Positions 39,467 through 52,419 of a DNA stretch of 64,000 nucleotides are shown here, one piece after another. The notes below the pieces were generated by a model that was not told the origin of the DNA, did not search any database, and worked only from the letters and a program-made list of their open reading frames with translations. A program made the translations under genes and the position numbers. The number at the start of each line of letters is the position of its first letter. The stretch's first letter is position 1. This DNA is from Phocoena phocoena (taxonomy: Eukaryota > Chordata > Mammalia > Artiodactyla > Phocoenidae): positions 86,486,296 to 86,550,295 of the forward strand of contig NC_089221.1 of assembly GCF_963924675.1 (NCBI RefSeq), given 5' to 3'.

Positions 39467-40285
39467 AATATTAAATAGACATGCAAATTAACTGTGGCAA
39501 GGCATTAAAAGTATATAAATGCTGGCCCAAATTGTTAAGTATCCACAATGAAAAGGGATAACTGCAATTCAGCAGATTTAAACTCTAGGCCCAAGGGTAA
39601 CAAAAATATAGATCAAAATAGGATGATTCTAGCTAAAATTTTCAGAGCAATCATTGTTTCTATAGAATGACACTACACAAATAGTACTTCTAGGACCTGA
39701 TGCTATCATTAACAAAATAATACGAGTCTTGAGCTAACGTAAAACTCACATAAGCACTTTATATTTTAAATAACACAAAATGCTTATAATCTTATGTATT
39801 ACATTTTCATTTCAATAATATTGAAATTTCAATTTGCTTTAAAATATTCCAGTGGGAAAATTTCTATGAATATTTAAGTGTTCATTAGATATGTTGACTC
39901 TAAATTCCTCCTCTACACACTGAAATTCTAAATGATTCAAGCTGAATATCCATAAAACCGAGTACCGTGAGTGTGTGTATATGTGGATCTCAATATAATA
40001 TAAAGCAAAGTAATATATTTGCATTCTGCTACAATTTCTCCAATAATTAATAAATAATGACTGAATCCTAAATCTGTGTCTAGAGTCCAGATCATTTTTC
40101 TTAACTTTAGTATTGAGTGCTCTCTATCTAGATGCCTCACCCATCTTTAACTTAATATATAAATGGCCTCTTTAGTGGACTCCTTTCTCTCTTCCATGCT
40201 TCTTTTCCCATACACAATTTTTCATTTGTACATGTGTTTGTACAATAAAACCTACATTCCCTATCTTAGTCAAGACCATATTGGA
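39467..40285. other. Unique sequence
   Basis: Nothing recognised. Confidence 0.5.
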
Positions 40286-40480
40286 TTTGTCCTTGAACAC
40301 TGTCTATTGTTATTTCCCATAACTCAGCTACAAACTATTTTATGCCTCAGTTTCTTCACAAGTGTTCTTCCTCATTGCATGGAATGCCAGCCTCTTTCCT
40401 GCTTGTCCCCTGATAAATAATTATGCATTATCAAGTTAAATTAAGGTCACCTTTTAGACAGCATATTGCCTGATACACCA
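40286..40480 (+). repeat. Possible L2 3' fragment
   Basis: 'ctcattgcatggaatgccag' and 'caagttaaattaaggtcacc' recall the L2 3' region (the 'tctgcctggaatgctct' and 'ctcaaatgtcacct' block). Similarity is patchy. Confidence 0.4.
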
Positions 40481-40699
40481 CTCTCATATACAGAACTATT
40501 TCTCATATACTATTGAAATATTTACATATCTCACTGTCATATTAGCCTGTCAGCTATCAGGATTTAATATTTTCAAAAATATTCTCTGATTATATATATC
40601 TTGTTAGTAATACAATATGTGTCTACCTATCTATAGCCTATCATTATTTCTTTTAGGAAAGGGAGAAAACAAAAATACTGACAGAAATAGGACATAATA

Positions 40700-41390
40700 T
40701 TTTTGAAAACATATGTTTAAATTCCATTTTTATGGCTCAATAATATCCCATTGTATGGCTATACCACATTTTTTTTCATCCACTCATCAGATAATGGACA
40801 TTTAGGTTGTTTCCACTCTTTGCTCTTATGAATAATGCTGCTGTGAATATTCATGTGCAAGTTTTTGTGTAAAATGTTTTCAATTCTCTTGGGTACATAC
40901 CCAAGAGTGGGTGGTATGATAACTGTATGTTTACCTTTTTGAAGAACTATCAAACTATTTTCCACAGTAGTTGCACTATTTTATATTCACACCAGCAAAG
41001 TATGAGGCACCCAGTTATCTTCCTGAACATTTGGTATTTTTCATTGTTTTCATTATAGCCATCCTAATGGGTGTGAAACATGGATAAACTTTGAAAAAAA
41101 TTATGCTAGGTGAAAGAAACCTGACACAAAGGCCATGTTTTGTATGATCCTATTTATATAAAATGTCCAGAATAGATAAGACCATAGAGACAGAAAGTAG
41201 AGTAGTTCCCAGGGACTGGAGGGCATGACTGATAACAGTTATGGTGTTTCCTTTTGGGTAATAAAATATTCTGGAATAGCACAGTGGTGATGATTGCACA
41301 ACTTTGTGAATGTAGTTAATTATAGCATTTAAAATGGTGAATTTATGTGAAATTCTATATTACATGAATTATATCTCAATAAAACTTAGA
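40700..41390 (+). mobile_element. L1 3' end with 5' inversion
   Basis: The left part (about 40700-41083) is antisense L1 ('ataatatcccattgtatggc', 'atgaataatgctgctgtgaa'). The right part (about 41084-41390) is the sense 3' end of the same type ('ttatgctaggtgaaagaaac', 'tatatctcaataaaactt'). The inverted block is the sequence that normally lies just upstream of the right part, with about 25 bases missing. This order (inverted 5' block, then sense 3' end) is what twin priming gives. Confidence 0.8.
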
Positions 41391-43200
41391 AAGAATCATG
41401 CATACAAGGTGGAAAAAAAATAAAAGCAAGATTTCCTTCTCATTCTCAGTGTTTTCTGTAAGGAAAGAAGATAGAGATAAGAAAGGAATATAGCAAGTTT
41501 TGTGTCATGGTCACAATATTTCTGAGCTTCAAAAGCTTATAATGGAGGAGTTATTTGCTCCACCTTCTGATTGAGATCCTGGGGAAAGATTAGCAGAAGG
41601 GTAGAGTCCTCATCAAGGGAGCAGACCCAGAGTAAATGCAACCTTGACAGCAAGATCATGAAGAGATAGGGCTCTGAACTAACCTTCATTTCTACATAGT
41701 GTGACACCAAATTGAGAGAAGTCCTCCATGGGTTCTGATACAGCAAGAATCATGGTGACTCCACAGAAGGGACTTCAGGGACACAGACTTTCTCAGCGGC
41801 TGGATAGAGAACATGATCAAGACGCAGAAGTGTCCATAGTGTCAGTAAGATGTAAAAAAGAGCCAACTGGCCAGAGTTGCGTAGACCTTGACCAAGCCTG
41901 AAGAGAGACAGATTTCATGATGTACATCTCAATCTCAGTGCCGATTTATCCCCTAATATTCAAACTAACTACTTAAACAGAATAAAAACTTATAATATGA
42001 ATGCCATCAGAATAAAGAATGACCTTTTGATCGAGGGGCCTTGTTGTGACTACAGCAGCCAGAAGCAGGACACTCATGGATATGAAAACCAAGGCATTTG
42101 GGGAAAAAAAAAAGTATTTTTTATTTAAATATTCACATTCTGAGTATAGATTGACATTAATAAATTAAACTAAATCTTGTTGTTCTCTGTCTTCCATCCT
42201 CATCACTAGGCAATAAATTCGGGGATTGAGAAAGGAGATTGGTAAGCCTCCCTTTACCCACTTAGCTATCAACTAGGGGAAGAGCAGGGAATGGGATGAG
42301 GTCTGAAAGTCCAAGAATATTTCCAAAAGAGAGTGAATTACTTTAAGTGTTCAGCTTATGATTCTGAACAAAACCTATTCTGCTCTGTCATGTACATTCT
42401 ACTAGGTTGGAGCTAACTGTATGTATGTCTTTCTAACTCCTTGTTCAGTGAGCTCATATTGGTAGCTTGAAATTGGCCACTATCCCTACGAACACAGGTA
42501 CTATTTTGGATAAGAGAAAGATTTTGTACAGAATATCTCAAAAACTGATCACGTAACCAAGACACATTAAGTAATCTAAAGAGGTAAGAGATTAACCCAA
42601 GAATACCTTACTGAAAATTTTGTTTTGTTTTCTCCTTGTTTCTTCAACTCATGAAGAAAGTTGGAGCAATTTTATCAGATAAGCTATATTTTCACTGTCT
42701 ATCTAAATACATTCTGGATGATTTATTTTCAGCAATACATCAAAGAAATAATTGTCACATTCAAGGAGTTTAAAGCAAACAACCACTGCTAGGGAAAAAA
42801 ATTTCTGAACCAAGAGGATGGTGTAAAAATACTGGAAGAAGAAATATTAATGCAATCATAAACAAATGGTGGTCTCAAAACTAGCATATCTGTGTAAAAA
42901 AGCGGTTTTTTTATTTGACTAAAAACACCCAATAAATATGTGTTCTATATAGAATGAATCTATTGATACTTGTTTTGTAAAGTAAAAATAATTGCATTTT
43001 ATTTCTTTTATTTTCTGATATACAAAACTCACCCCCACTGTCAAATTTTCAAGTGTATTTCCTTGTAAACACATTATGAATAAGATAAATTGTAATTATT
43101 TAGTATAATTTTATATCAAAATTTATATCTAGACCTAAAGCCTTTTCTATTAATTTTTCCTCTCATTATTGTCAAATTATTTTATATTAATATCAATATA
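41391..43200. other. Unique sequence
   Basis: No gene or repeat recognised. The 41540-41960 stretch is less AT-rich than its surroundings but has no long frame. Confidence 0.5.
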
Positions 43201-43615
43201 ATCCAGATGAACAGTCATGGCCGAAGAATGGATAAAAATGTGAAATAATATTCCACTGGATACTTGCAATATTATTCATCCATGAGAAGGAAGGAAATCC
43301 TACCACTTGAGACAACATGCATGTACCTAGAGGATATTATGCTAAGTGAAATAAATCAGACAAAGACAAATACCATATGATTTCACTTATGTGGAATCTA
43401 AAAAACAAAACATATGAACAAACACAAAAAGAAACAGGGTCATAGGCGAAAAAAACAAACAGGTTGTTGCCAGAGGGAAGGGAGGTTGTGGGATGAGTGA
43501 AATAGGTGAGGAAAATTAAGAGGTACAAACTTCCAGTTATAAAATAAATGAGTCATGTGGATGAAATGTACAGGGGAATACAGTCAATAATAATGCAATA
43601 TCTTTGCAATGGGGT
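43201..43615 (+). mobile_element. Old L1 3' end, sense
   Basis: 'gaacagtcatggccgaagaa' then 'ttatgctaagtgaaataaat', 'catatgatttcacttatgtg' and 'ttgttgccagagggaaggga' follow the ORF2 end and 3'UTR of an old L1. It stops abruptly at about 43615 without a poly(A) tail, at a junction with an antisense L1. Confidence 0.8.
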
Positions 43616-45000
43616 TTTGTCAAAGATCAGCTGACTATGTTTATGAGGGTCTATTTCTGAGCTCTCTGTTTTGTTCTACACATCTACTTGTCTATTCTTT
43701 CACTAATACCACACTGTATTGATTGTTTTTGCTTTATAGTAAGTCTTGAAGTAAGGTAGTGTCGTCATCCAACTTCGTTCTTCTCCTCCAATACTGAGTT
43801 GGCTATACTGGGTCTTTGCCTCTCATAAACTGTAGGATCAGTTTGTAAACAGATATTCACAAAATAACTTGCTGGAATTTTGAAATTCCATTGAATTGAA
43901 ATTGCATTGAATCTACTGATCAAGTTGAGAAGAATTAATATCTTGACAATATTGAGTCCTCTTATCCATGAATATGAAATATCTCTCCATCTATTCAGTT
44001 ATTTGATTTAATTTATCAGAGCTTTGTAGTTTTCTTCCTATAGATCCTAAACAAATTTTGTTAGATTTACACTGAAATATTTATTTTTGAAGGTGGTAAT
44101 GTAAATATTATTGTGTTTTTAATTTCAAATTCTAGTTGTTCATTGCTGATATATAGGAAGATAATTGACTTTTGCCTATTAATCTTATATCTTGCAATCC
44201 TGCTACAAAACTTATTAGTTCCAGGAGGTTTTGTGGTTGATTCTTTTGGACTTTCTACATAGATGATTATGTCCCCTATGAACAATGACAGCTTTATGTC
44301 TTCCTTCCCAATCTGTATACCTTTTAGTTTCCTTTCCTCTCTTGTTGCATTAGCTGAAACTTCCAGTACAATATTGAAAAGCAGTGGTAAGAGTAGTGAC
44401 ATGCAAGGATGTCTTGTACCTGATCTTAATAGGAAAGCTGCAAGGTTCTCACCATTAAGAATAATTTTGGCTGTAGGTTTTCTGTAGGAAATTTTCTTCT
44501 ATTTATAGTTTACTGAGAGTTTTCATCATGAATGGGTGTTGAATTTTGTCAAACACTTTTTCTGCACATATTGATATAAAAATGTGATTTTCTTTTTAGT
44601 CTGTTGATGTGATGGATTACAGTAATTGATTTTTTTTTTTTTTTTTTTTTGCGGTACGCGGGCCTCTCACTGTTGTAGCCTCTCCCATTGCGGAGCACAG
44701 GCTCCGGACGCGCAGGCTCAGCGGCCATGGCTCACAGGCCCAGCCGCTCCGCAGCATGTGGGATCTTCCCAGACCGGGGCACGAACCCGTGTCCCCTGCA
44801 TCGGCAGGCGGACTCTCAACCACTGCGCCACCAGGGAAGCCCCAGTAATTGATTTTTGAATGTTGAATAAGCCTCGTATATCTGGGATAAATCCCACTTG
44901 GTGTATAATTCTTTTTATACACAGTTAGATTCTATTTGATAAGAGTTGTTGAGAATTTTTGCACCTATATTTCAATGTAACTTTTGTGAATGTTCAGCAA
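43616..45000 (-). mobile_element. Old antisense L1 ORF2 with nested SINE
   Basis: On the plus strand: 'tttctgagctctctgttttg' near 43653, 'ataccacactgtattgattg' near 43707, 'atcttgacaatattgagtcc' near 43940, then on to the reverse transcriptase region. The minus-strand frame 44067-44402 (111 codons) contains SLFIGDIIIYVESPKEST, which is the reverse transcriptase active-site block with the usual FADD replaced by FIGD. A SINE sits at 44635-44842. Confidence 0.82.
44635..44842 (-). mobile_element. CHR-type SINE, antisense
   Basis: Long-form element with its poly(T) tail at about 44635-44650. Target duplications cagtaattgattttt are at 44620-44634 and 44843-44857, the first merging into the T run. 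It interrupts the antisense L1 at 43616-45000. It is CpG-rich relative to the other copies (for example 'gcggtacgcgggcc'). Confidence 0.95.
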
Positions 45001-47140
45001 CAGATTTTTTTCTCTGTTTATAGGATAATGATAGTTACAAAGTATAAACATAAATATGCATAGAAAATGAGGTTTTTGTCTACTTCTAGAATTTTTACAT
45101 TAAATATTCTACTGGTGCCTTGTTTAACACACATTAGGTTTGTGATATTTCACGTAAGTTTTTTTAATAAAAGAATTTATTTGATATATTACCAATAATA
45201 TCTATTATTTTCCATTATATTATATGATATTAAAATATTTATTATTATGTATAATATGTAAAACACGATAATTATTATGGTAGAAAATTTATTAACTGCT
45301 TAATATGTGTTAACTGCCATTCTGTGAGATTTTTGTCAGATTAACTAACAAAAATTTAATCCTCTCAAGTTTATAGTGAGGAGGGAGCTATGATACTTAC
45401 TTGTTATAGATTAAAAAAAAAACTTACGTCAAAGGGACTAATAATTGGGCAAGGATACACTATTACTTGTGCCAAAGCAGGAGTTTAAACTATAAAACTA
45501 CTATGACATGACTTTAAAATTAAAGACAGCTTTCTATTATCCTCAAATAGCCCTTTTTGCTCCTTTTCTTCTCAAATTCTATTTTATAATTATGTAAACT
45601 GATATTGTTATTTTGGCTCATTTTACATTTGCATTTAAATGGCTTCTATGCCCATATTTTCATTTCAAGCTTCTTTCTTCTTATGAGGGCCAGGGGGAGT
45701 TTCATGGTTGCAGTGCTTTTCAGTGACTAAATTTGGACATTTGGATAGGAAGTTATAACATATTTACATATCTATTTTAACAACCAGTATCCTATCTCAG
45801 CTTAATAATTATATCTTATTTGGCTTACATTTCCTTTCTTAAATTTACATATAAGCTCATATACAAGACATGATTTCCCATAAAGTACATTAAAAAAATA
45901 AATGTATTATAATGATGATGATGATGTAGCTAGAGATAGGCATGCCTTTTTGTGGAATTTTGGGGGAAAGTGCCCAAATTCACCATACTTTGGTTTCTTC
46001 ATTCATAGGATATGGAAAGTCATGATTTGCTCATAATTATAAATCACTATAATACCACCCCATGAAATGTATTATCACCACAGGTTACTGTTTTGGGTGT
46101 TTCCCTTTCATAACAAAATTTTTCATATATGCACATGACTAGAAGCTACAGAAGAGCTAATGTAACTACACTCAGGAGAGGTAACTTTTTTCTAATCAAA
46201 TTTTGTTCACATGTATGTTCAAGATCATGAGGCTTAATGGAACAAATGGTATTAAATATATGGTAGTGACTTACAAGGATTTTCTACACATCCAGTTCCT
46301 TTCAGATTCATCTTTTATTTTAATTATTACCTTTGGAGTTGGTGGCATCATTTTAAAACTTGAATTATTAGCAATATTAAAAATATTAATGCCTGGAAAA
46401 AGGGGAATAAGAGAAAATGCATCTTATATATTATCCTATTGCTGCAGTGATATTCCTTCTATTCTTTATAATATAAATATTATATTCTATTGAGAACTAA
46501 GAAAATGTATCAAAACAAAATAAACTCCTCGGGCAAAACTTTTATGTTGAAACATATTTCTACTCTAGATAATACATTTCTAAAACAGTTCATACTACCT
46601 TAATTTGTTATATGACAAAGATATTTTCTTATTATTGTACATCTAACAATAAGAAAATAATAAAAATATACAATATTTTTTGAAGTCATACCAAGATGAT
46701 TTTTATTTTCCCTTTAAAATTGTTTAAATTAAAGATAATATTTCATAAAAAGTGAAAAAGAAAATAAGTAATGAATTAATAATGTAATCTCAGAAAAATA
46801 AACAAAATCAAAAGTGTCTTATTCCAAGATTTATTACTTTCAACATTTGTGGTAAAGCTTCATAACTATTACATATAGATAAAGTAGATACATAGATAGA
46901 CATGTATATACATACGTTCACATATGTATATTTCCATACATGCATATATATATAAATGCACATACACATAGGTCTGCTATCTTTCCTGCACTTAAAAAAT
47001 GTAACTATTTATTCTGAATATTTCTCTAGGGCAATATTTATAAATCTCTTCCATTTTTCACTTTAGATGGAAAGGAAAAATTTCCCCAAGTCCTAATATC
47101 AAAGGTAAACATCATTAATGTTTTGCTACACAGTCTTACT
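45001..47140. other. Unique AT-rich sequence
   Basis: No gene seen. An irregular tata/cata run lies at about 46873-46968. The stretch 46985-47065 faintly resembles an antisense old L1. A 96-codon frame at 46203-46493 shows nothing recognisable. Confidence 0.45.
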
Positions 47141-47229
47141 AATTTCTCCCTTCCTGCCTGCCTGCTTCCCTTCTTTCCTTCTCTCCTTCCTTCCTCTTCC
47201 TCACTTTCTTTCTCCTTCTCCTTCTCTCT
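47141..47229. repeat. Polypyrimidine tract
   Basis: About 90 bases, nearly all C and T, made of cctt, cctg and cttctc units. Confidence 0.85.
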
Positions 47230-47829
47230 TAATATATGCTGCTGTTCATACTGTTTACCAACATGTTTTTCATTTATTGACTAAATATGCAGCTAAATTT
47301 GTATGAATTTGAAGCTTAAATACATATTAATTCAGATGGATCTATATAGGTGTGAATTTTAAAATGCATCATACTTTTTAAAGTTTAGGATGTAAACTAA
47401 TATTAAACAAAAACTTATATGATAGTCCTATAAGATGCTTCTATTTTAAATTATTAGACAATACTCAAAGGGCAACCTTGTATGTTTGTCTGTGCAAATT
47501 TATTCAAATATCATTCTGAGAAAAAGTTTTAAGAACTGGAGTGCTCAGACAAAATATCTGCAGTATAAATACTTATAGTCAATTGCAATAAGGTTGAAAC
47601 CATTTTTCACGAGTAATACATGAAAATACTATATTCCAATATACCTGAAATAACTGCTTATTTTAACGTTTCATCTCTGTTATAAGCTATTGAATTTTAG
47701 AACAATTTTAAAAATAAAAAATAAAGGTACCAATGATAGATAATTTCTCTTCTACATGTTCAAATATGTATTGACTATTTATGTTCTTTACCTGGGTTGC
47801 ATTATAAAAGTGCATGAGAGTTATTCAAG
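47230..47829. other. Unique sequence
   Basis: Nothing recognised. Confidence 0.5.
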
Positions 47830-48990
47830 AAATACCATATAGGTGGACATAGATTGCTTATAATTTGTTGCTATTATAAATTTGTAGTGATAATTATCCT
47901 TGTATTGAAGTTTTTATGTAATTTTCAGTTTTTACATTAAGGGTGGACTCCTAAAGATAATATTGTCTGGTCAAATGGTGCATACTTTGAAAATAACTCT
48001 GACATAGGTAAATATATACATTTATACATATACATATATTACTATGATCCTATTTGTCCCCCACAAAATTTTATCGATTCACACATTCATTAGTAGAATA
48101 TGTTTACCCTTTTGCCCATATCCACATCAAACACATTAAAATTACCGCCACATAATTTTCTGATACATAGTAACATTTATAACTATTCTATGGGTTTTAA
48201 TAGTTATTCATAAGGTATGAAATTTGACATCAATCCTTTAATTGAATGTTTATATTATCTATGATTTTATTTATTCCTGAATCTATGTCCAAAATGCAAA
48301 AGATGTTTAGAAAATTCAACTATATTTTTCTTTTACATTTTCATTGTAATTAGCAATATGTTTTGTATAACTTGAGACTGGATAAATTTTTCCATTACAG
48401 ATTGAACACTTCTTCAATAAAACAACACCATTTATTTACAACGATGCTATTACATTCTACTGTGTATTCTATATCGATATTAAAATATCTGCTTATTTTA
48501 TGTTTATATTTTCCTGGCTAATCTTTGCTTATATTGAGTAATTTGTAATATGAGAGCATTTGAGTAGGGTTTTCAATCTTAAAGATCTCATTAATCTTTA
48601 TTTCATTACAGATTGGCTGATTAATATTTCTAATGATTTTTAAAATAATTCTGAGTCCTTTATTTAGATTATTTCATAAAAGTTTGAACATGTTCTTTAG
48701 CAAGTCATATCCCTTGCACCCATTTAGGGAAAGTACACGATTAAAAAAAGAACTCTGAGTATGTATTTGTATTATATTCATACATAAATTACATATTAGT
48801 TTGTACAGCATTATTTTATAACCACTGATAACCCTCAAACTCTATGGATATTATTTTATTTCACTCTGATATCTAATATTTACTAGGAGGAATCTACATT
48901 AGAGTTATATATTTGCTTTGTAATTTAGCTCTTTGTTTCATACAGATTGCATTAAATTAAAATAATTTACCATGCCTATCTACACAATGG
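47830..48990 (-). mobile_element. Ancient antisense L1 (L1ME/HAL1-like)
   Basis: 'tataatttgttgctattata', then 'ggactcctaaagataatatt', 'ctggtcaaatggtgcatact', 'gcccatatccacatcaaaca' and 'ttttaatagttattcataag' follow, in antisense, the 3' to 5' order of an ancient L1. Decay is heavy and the right edge is uncertain; a further piece may lie at 49230-49500. Confidence 0.6.
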
Positions 48991-49009
48991 TAATATTTCT
49001 TCATTTTTC

Positions 49010-49215
49010 CCAATAATAATGGCAGCTTACTTAATGAGCTTTTCTATGTGTTTAGCACTAAAGACTATTTCTCTATTAATCATCCTAACAAGTGTGGAAG
49101 GTAAATAATAGTACCTTTATTTTCAGGTGAAAAAAATAGTGGCATGGGAGAGCTCAAGTCATTTGGATCAAAGTTCACCCAATAGGTAAACATGCCTGAA
49201 TATGACCTCAGGTAC
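49010..49215 (-). repeat. MIR SINE, antisense
   Basis: 'aatagtacctttattttcag' followed by 'agctcaagtcatttggatc' and the closing 'tgacctcaggtaccaggttc' follow the complement of MIR, diverged. Confidence 0.6.
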
Positions 49216-51979
49216 CAGGTTCCTGATGATGATTTTTCCTTATAAAGAGCCGTGTATTATTTCATATCAGGTAGGTTAAGTCCATCATATTTTTAATTAG
49301 CATTTATTGTTATATTTCTGTTCTTTTATTTATGTACACTAACATTTTTTTGTCTATCTACTCTCATCACAGTAATTGCATTAATCTTTTGGTTCTCTAT
49401 ATCTGGACTGGGTAAAAAACTTTCTAAGCTTCATATCACCAATTAAACCACTTGATGTAGTCATTATTACTCTGCATATTCTAGTGTCAATTAAAATTCT
49501 TGTATAGAATCAACACCTTATAATATTTGTCATTAATCCCACCATTTCCCTTTTTTGTTCTACAATCTCATAGCCTTTTGTCCATTGTTTCAGAGCCGTT
49601 GTTTTTTTTTTCTTGATGTCAAAAAAAGAGGAGGATGTAATGTCTTTCTAAAATAATTTATCTTTCTTTTTTCTTATATGTAATGTTCATCTTTTATGTT
49701 CTAAATTATTATCAAGGATTTCATGCTGTACCTAACTTTTTCAGCCTTTTAATTGGCCATAGAATAACGAAGGTTGAATCTTTTAGTTTATTTTTATGAC
49801 TAACCTGGACATTGTTAAAGGACCTTCTTTACTACCTAAAGCTGATGTAGATGTATTGTACTCACTATTTTAGAATCAAAAGGAAAGTGATATAGTCATT
49901 GGAGCCATGGGAAGCACTAGCATGGGTTATTTACTCCACTTGATTTTGTTTTCTTTTGAGCTTCTTTCTAATAGAAAGTTCCTTTTGAATTCACTTTTTT
50001 TTGTTTGTTTCTGTCTACATTATACGGCATTACATCATAGCCTTCCCAGTAAATATGCTTTCCAGGTTGGCCGATCATCATTTTTCCAGATAGGGGAGGG
50101 ATATGTGAAAAAAATGAATGGGCAGAGGATCAATTTCTGATTATGCAAAATTCTCCCAGTTTATGGTGAACTGATCATATTAGTGAAAAATCAGGTTAGA
50201 GGAAAGTACTTTCACATATACTTTTGTTTACTACTTGTGCTTTCCTAGCTATTGTGTAGATATCTCTAATTCTTATCAATTTGCAACAGTTGAGAAGAAT
50301 TAAATTGTATGGCCAGCCTATAGCCTAACCTCTCCTTAAACTTTCCCCCAACACCCAAGTAAGGGGATCTTGTTTTCCAAGCCCTGTCTGGCATGATAAC
50401 TTTCTGATACCCTTAAACAGGTGTGTGTGTGTTCATTTTTTGGTTTTGTTTAGTGTTGGGAGATAATTTATGGTTCATTCATGTTTCTGCATATCTTATG
50501 AATAAGAAGATACTAATATCTCCTTTTGTTTGGACTATATTTACTAAGGTGTGTACATAATGAACAGCCTTGGAAGTTAGAGATAAAATCTCCCTCTGAG
50601 ACAAAGGGCAAGTGTGCTTGTCCCTCATGGGAGAAGATTAGGATTTCCTAGGCTTAAGATTCTCTATCTGTGGCACAAACCCACTGTGTGTGCAGCATCT
50701 ACTTGACTTCTCTTCATTGCCTTTAGAGAGGTTGAGGAGCAAGAAGAACCAACATAAATCTGATGCTGATATGTCACGCTGTATCATTAGTCAAAATATC
50801 TATTGTCTCTGAACCAGGTACCTTATGTCTTCTGTCAGCATCCACAAAAGTGTGGAAGGCTAACTTGTAACCTTGCAAGTAGGGCAAAAACTTAGACCCT
50901 TCACAGTTTTTGACACATAATAGAAAATTTACCTTTAATAGCTGCTACATAATTACATAAAAGAAAAAATCCAAATAATTTCTTAATTGCTATCACTTTT
51001 TCTCTAAAATTGTACTTATAAAAATAAAAAGATTGTTTTAGTAAAATGAAGTAGAAAATTCAAATTTAAGAATCATTTTAGACATTATGAGAAATATTCT
51101 ACAAATAATTTGATGGTAGTATATAGAAAAGATGGAGGTAAATAATAGCTCCCACAAACCTATCCCAACCCTAATGAATCAACAGAAGATAAAGACAAAC
51201 GGGGAAAAAACAGCATCAGTATGAAATAAGGGAAGAGTGCCAACTCCGTGACATGAACAACAAAAAATATATGCAAAATATAGTGTTGGTGGGATCAATT
51301 TGGAGGAACTCACCGCTGATCAATTAAAATTTCCTTTTATTACTAAGTAGTTCAGTGCAGTGAAAAGGGAGTAAAGAACATTCTGGCAAAACACCACAAA
51401 TAGAGTTGCTTTGAAAGATGAGGGTAGGAGAAAGAACAGTTGGGCCACTCACTTGTAACCACATTTACCCTTGCTAGTCAGTAGCATCTGAAGCTGAAGC
51501 CTTTTGCTGAAAGTGGCTCATCCTACCAATAGAAAGTCTGTAGCTGCTAGGGGTTTTTCTGTTTTGTTTGTTTTTTGTTTTGTTTTGTTTTGCTTTGTTT
51601 CCCCCTGAAATGAATTCCCACTTAAATATTTCTCTCCCCAGCCTCATGAGGCTCCCAAAAGCTTTTACTTGAGTATTTACCTCTTAGCAACCTCTACTTT
51701 CTTTTCATATGCTCAGCCTTTGGCCTAAGCCATATTCAAATCATAAAATGCCTCAATATTTAAAGCAGGTATGAATTTGAGAATCATCTGAATGTGCTTT
51801 CTTCTGTCTGGAATTTTGCTCCTGAAACCTGGGCTGCCTTGGTAGATTATTTTCCAAGTTTTGCCCTCAAGTTTACAGACTCTTGCTTTAGGTCACCTGA
51901 AAATATATGCATAAGAGAAAAGCCAAGTTAATTATGCAAAAAAAAAGGCAGTGCAAACACACCAGCATTAGCTGATACT
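49216..51979. other. Mostly unique sequence
   Basis: No gene seen. A weak antisense old-L1 resemblance at 49260-49500 and a (TTTTG)n tract at about 51570-51600. A 77-codon frame at 49907-50140 has no recognisable features. Confidence 0.45.
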
Positions 51980-51992
51980 AAAAACTATTATA

Positions 51993-52220
51993 GGGCTTCC
52001 CTGGTGGCGCAGTGGTTGAGAGTCCGCCTGCCGATGCAGGGGACGTGGGTTCGTGACCCGGTCCGGGAAGATCCCACATGCCGCGGAGCGGCTGGGCCCG
52101 TGAGCCATGGCCGCTGAGCCTGCGCGTCCGGAGCCTGTGCTCCCCAACGGGAGAGGCCACAACAGTGAGAGGCCTGCATAACGCCAAGAAAAAAAAAAAA
52201 AAAAAAAAACCACAAAAAAA
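51993..52220 (+). mobile_element. CHR-type SINE, sense
   Basis: Long form, beginning 'gggcttccctggtggcgcag' with a long A-rich tail. Target duplications aaaaactattata are at 51980-51992 and 52221-52233. It keeps many CpG sites (ccgcggagcggc, gcgcgtccgg), which suggests a relatively recent insertion. Confidence 0.95.
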
Positions 52221-52419
52221 AAAAACTATTATAAAGTGTTGGGAATTAAAACTGTTAAGTATCTTTGCAAAATAGACATATAGCTAAATGGAACATGGAG
52301 AATATTGAAATAGACATAAACATGTTTAGTAATGTAATTTACAGAAAATACTTAGTCCTTTGGAAGCTGTTTATTTAAAAAAAAGTTCTATAATTAATAT
52401 GGCAGCATTTTAAAATATT

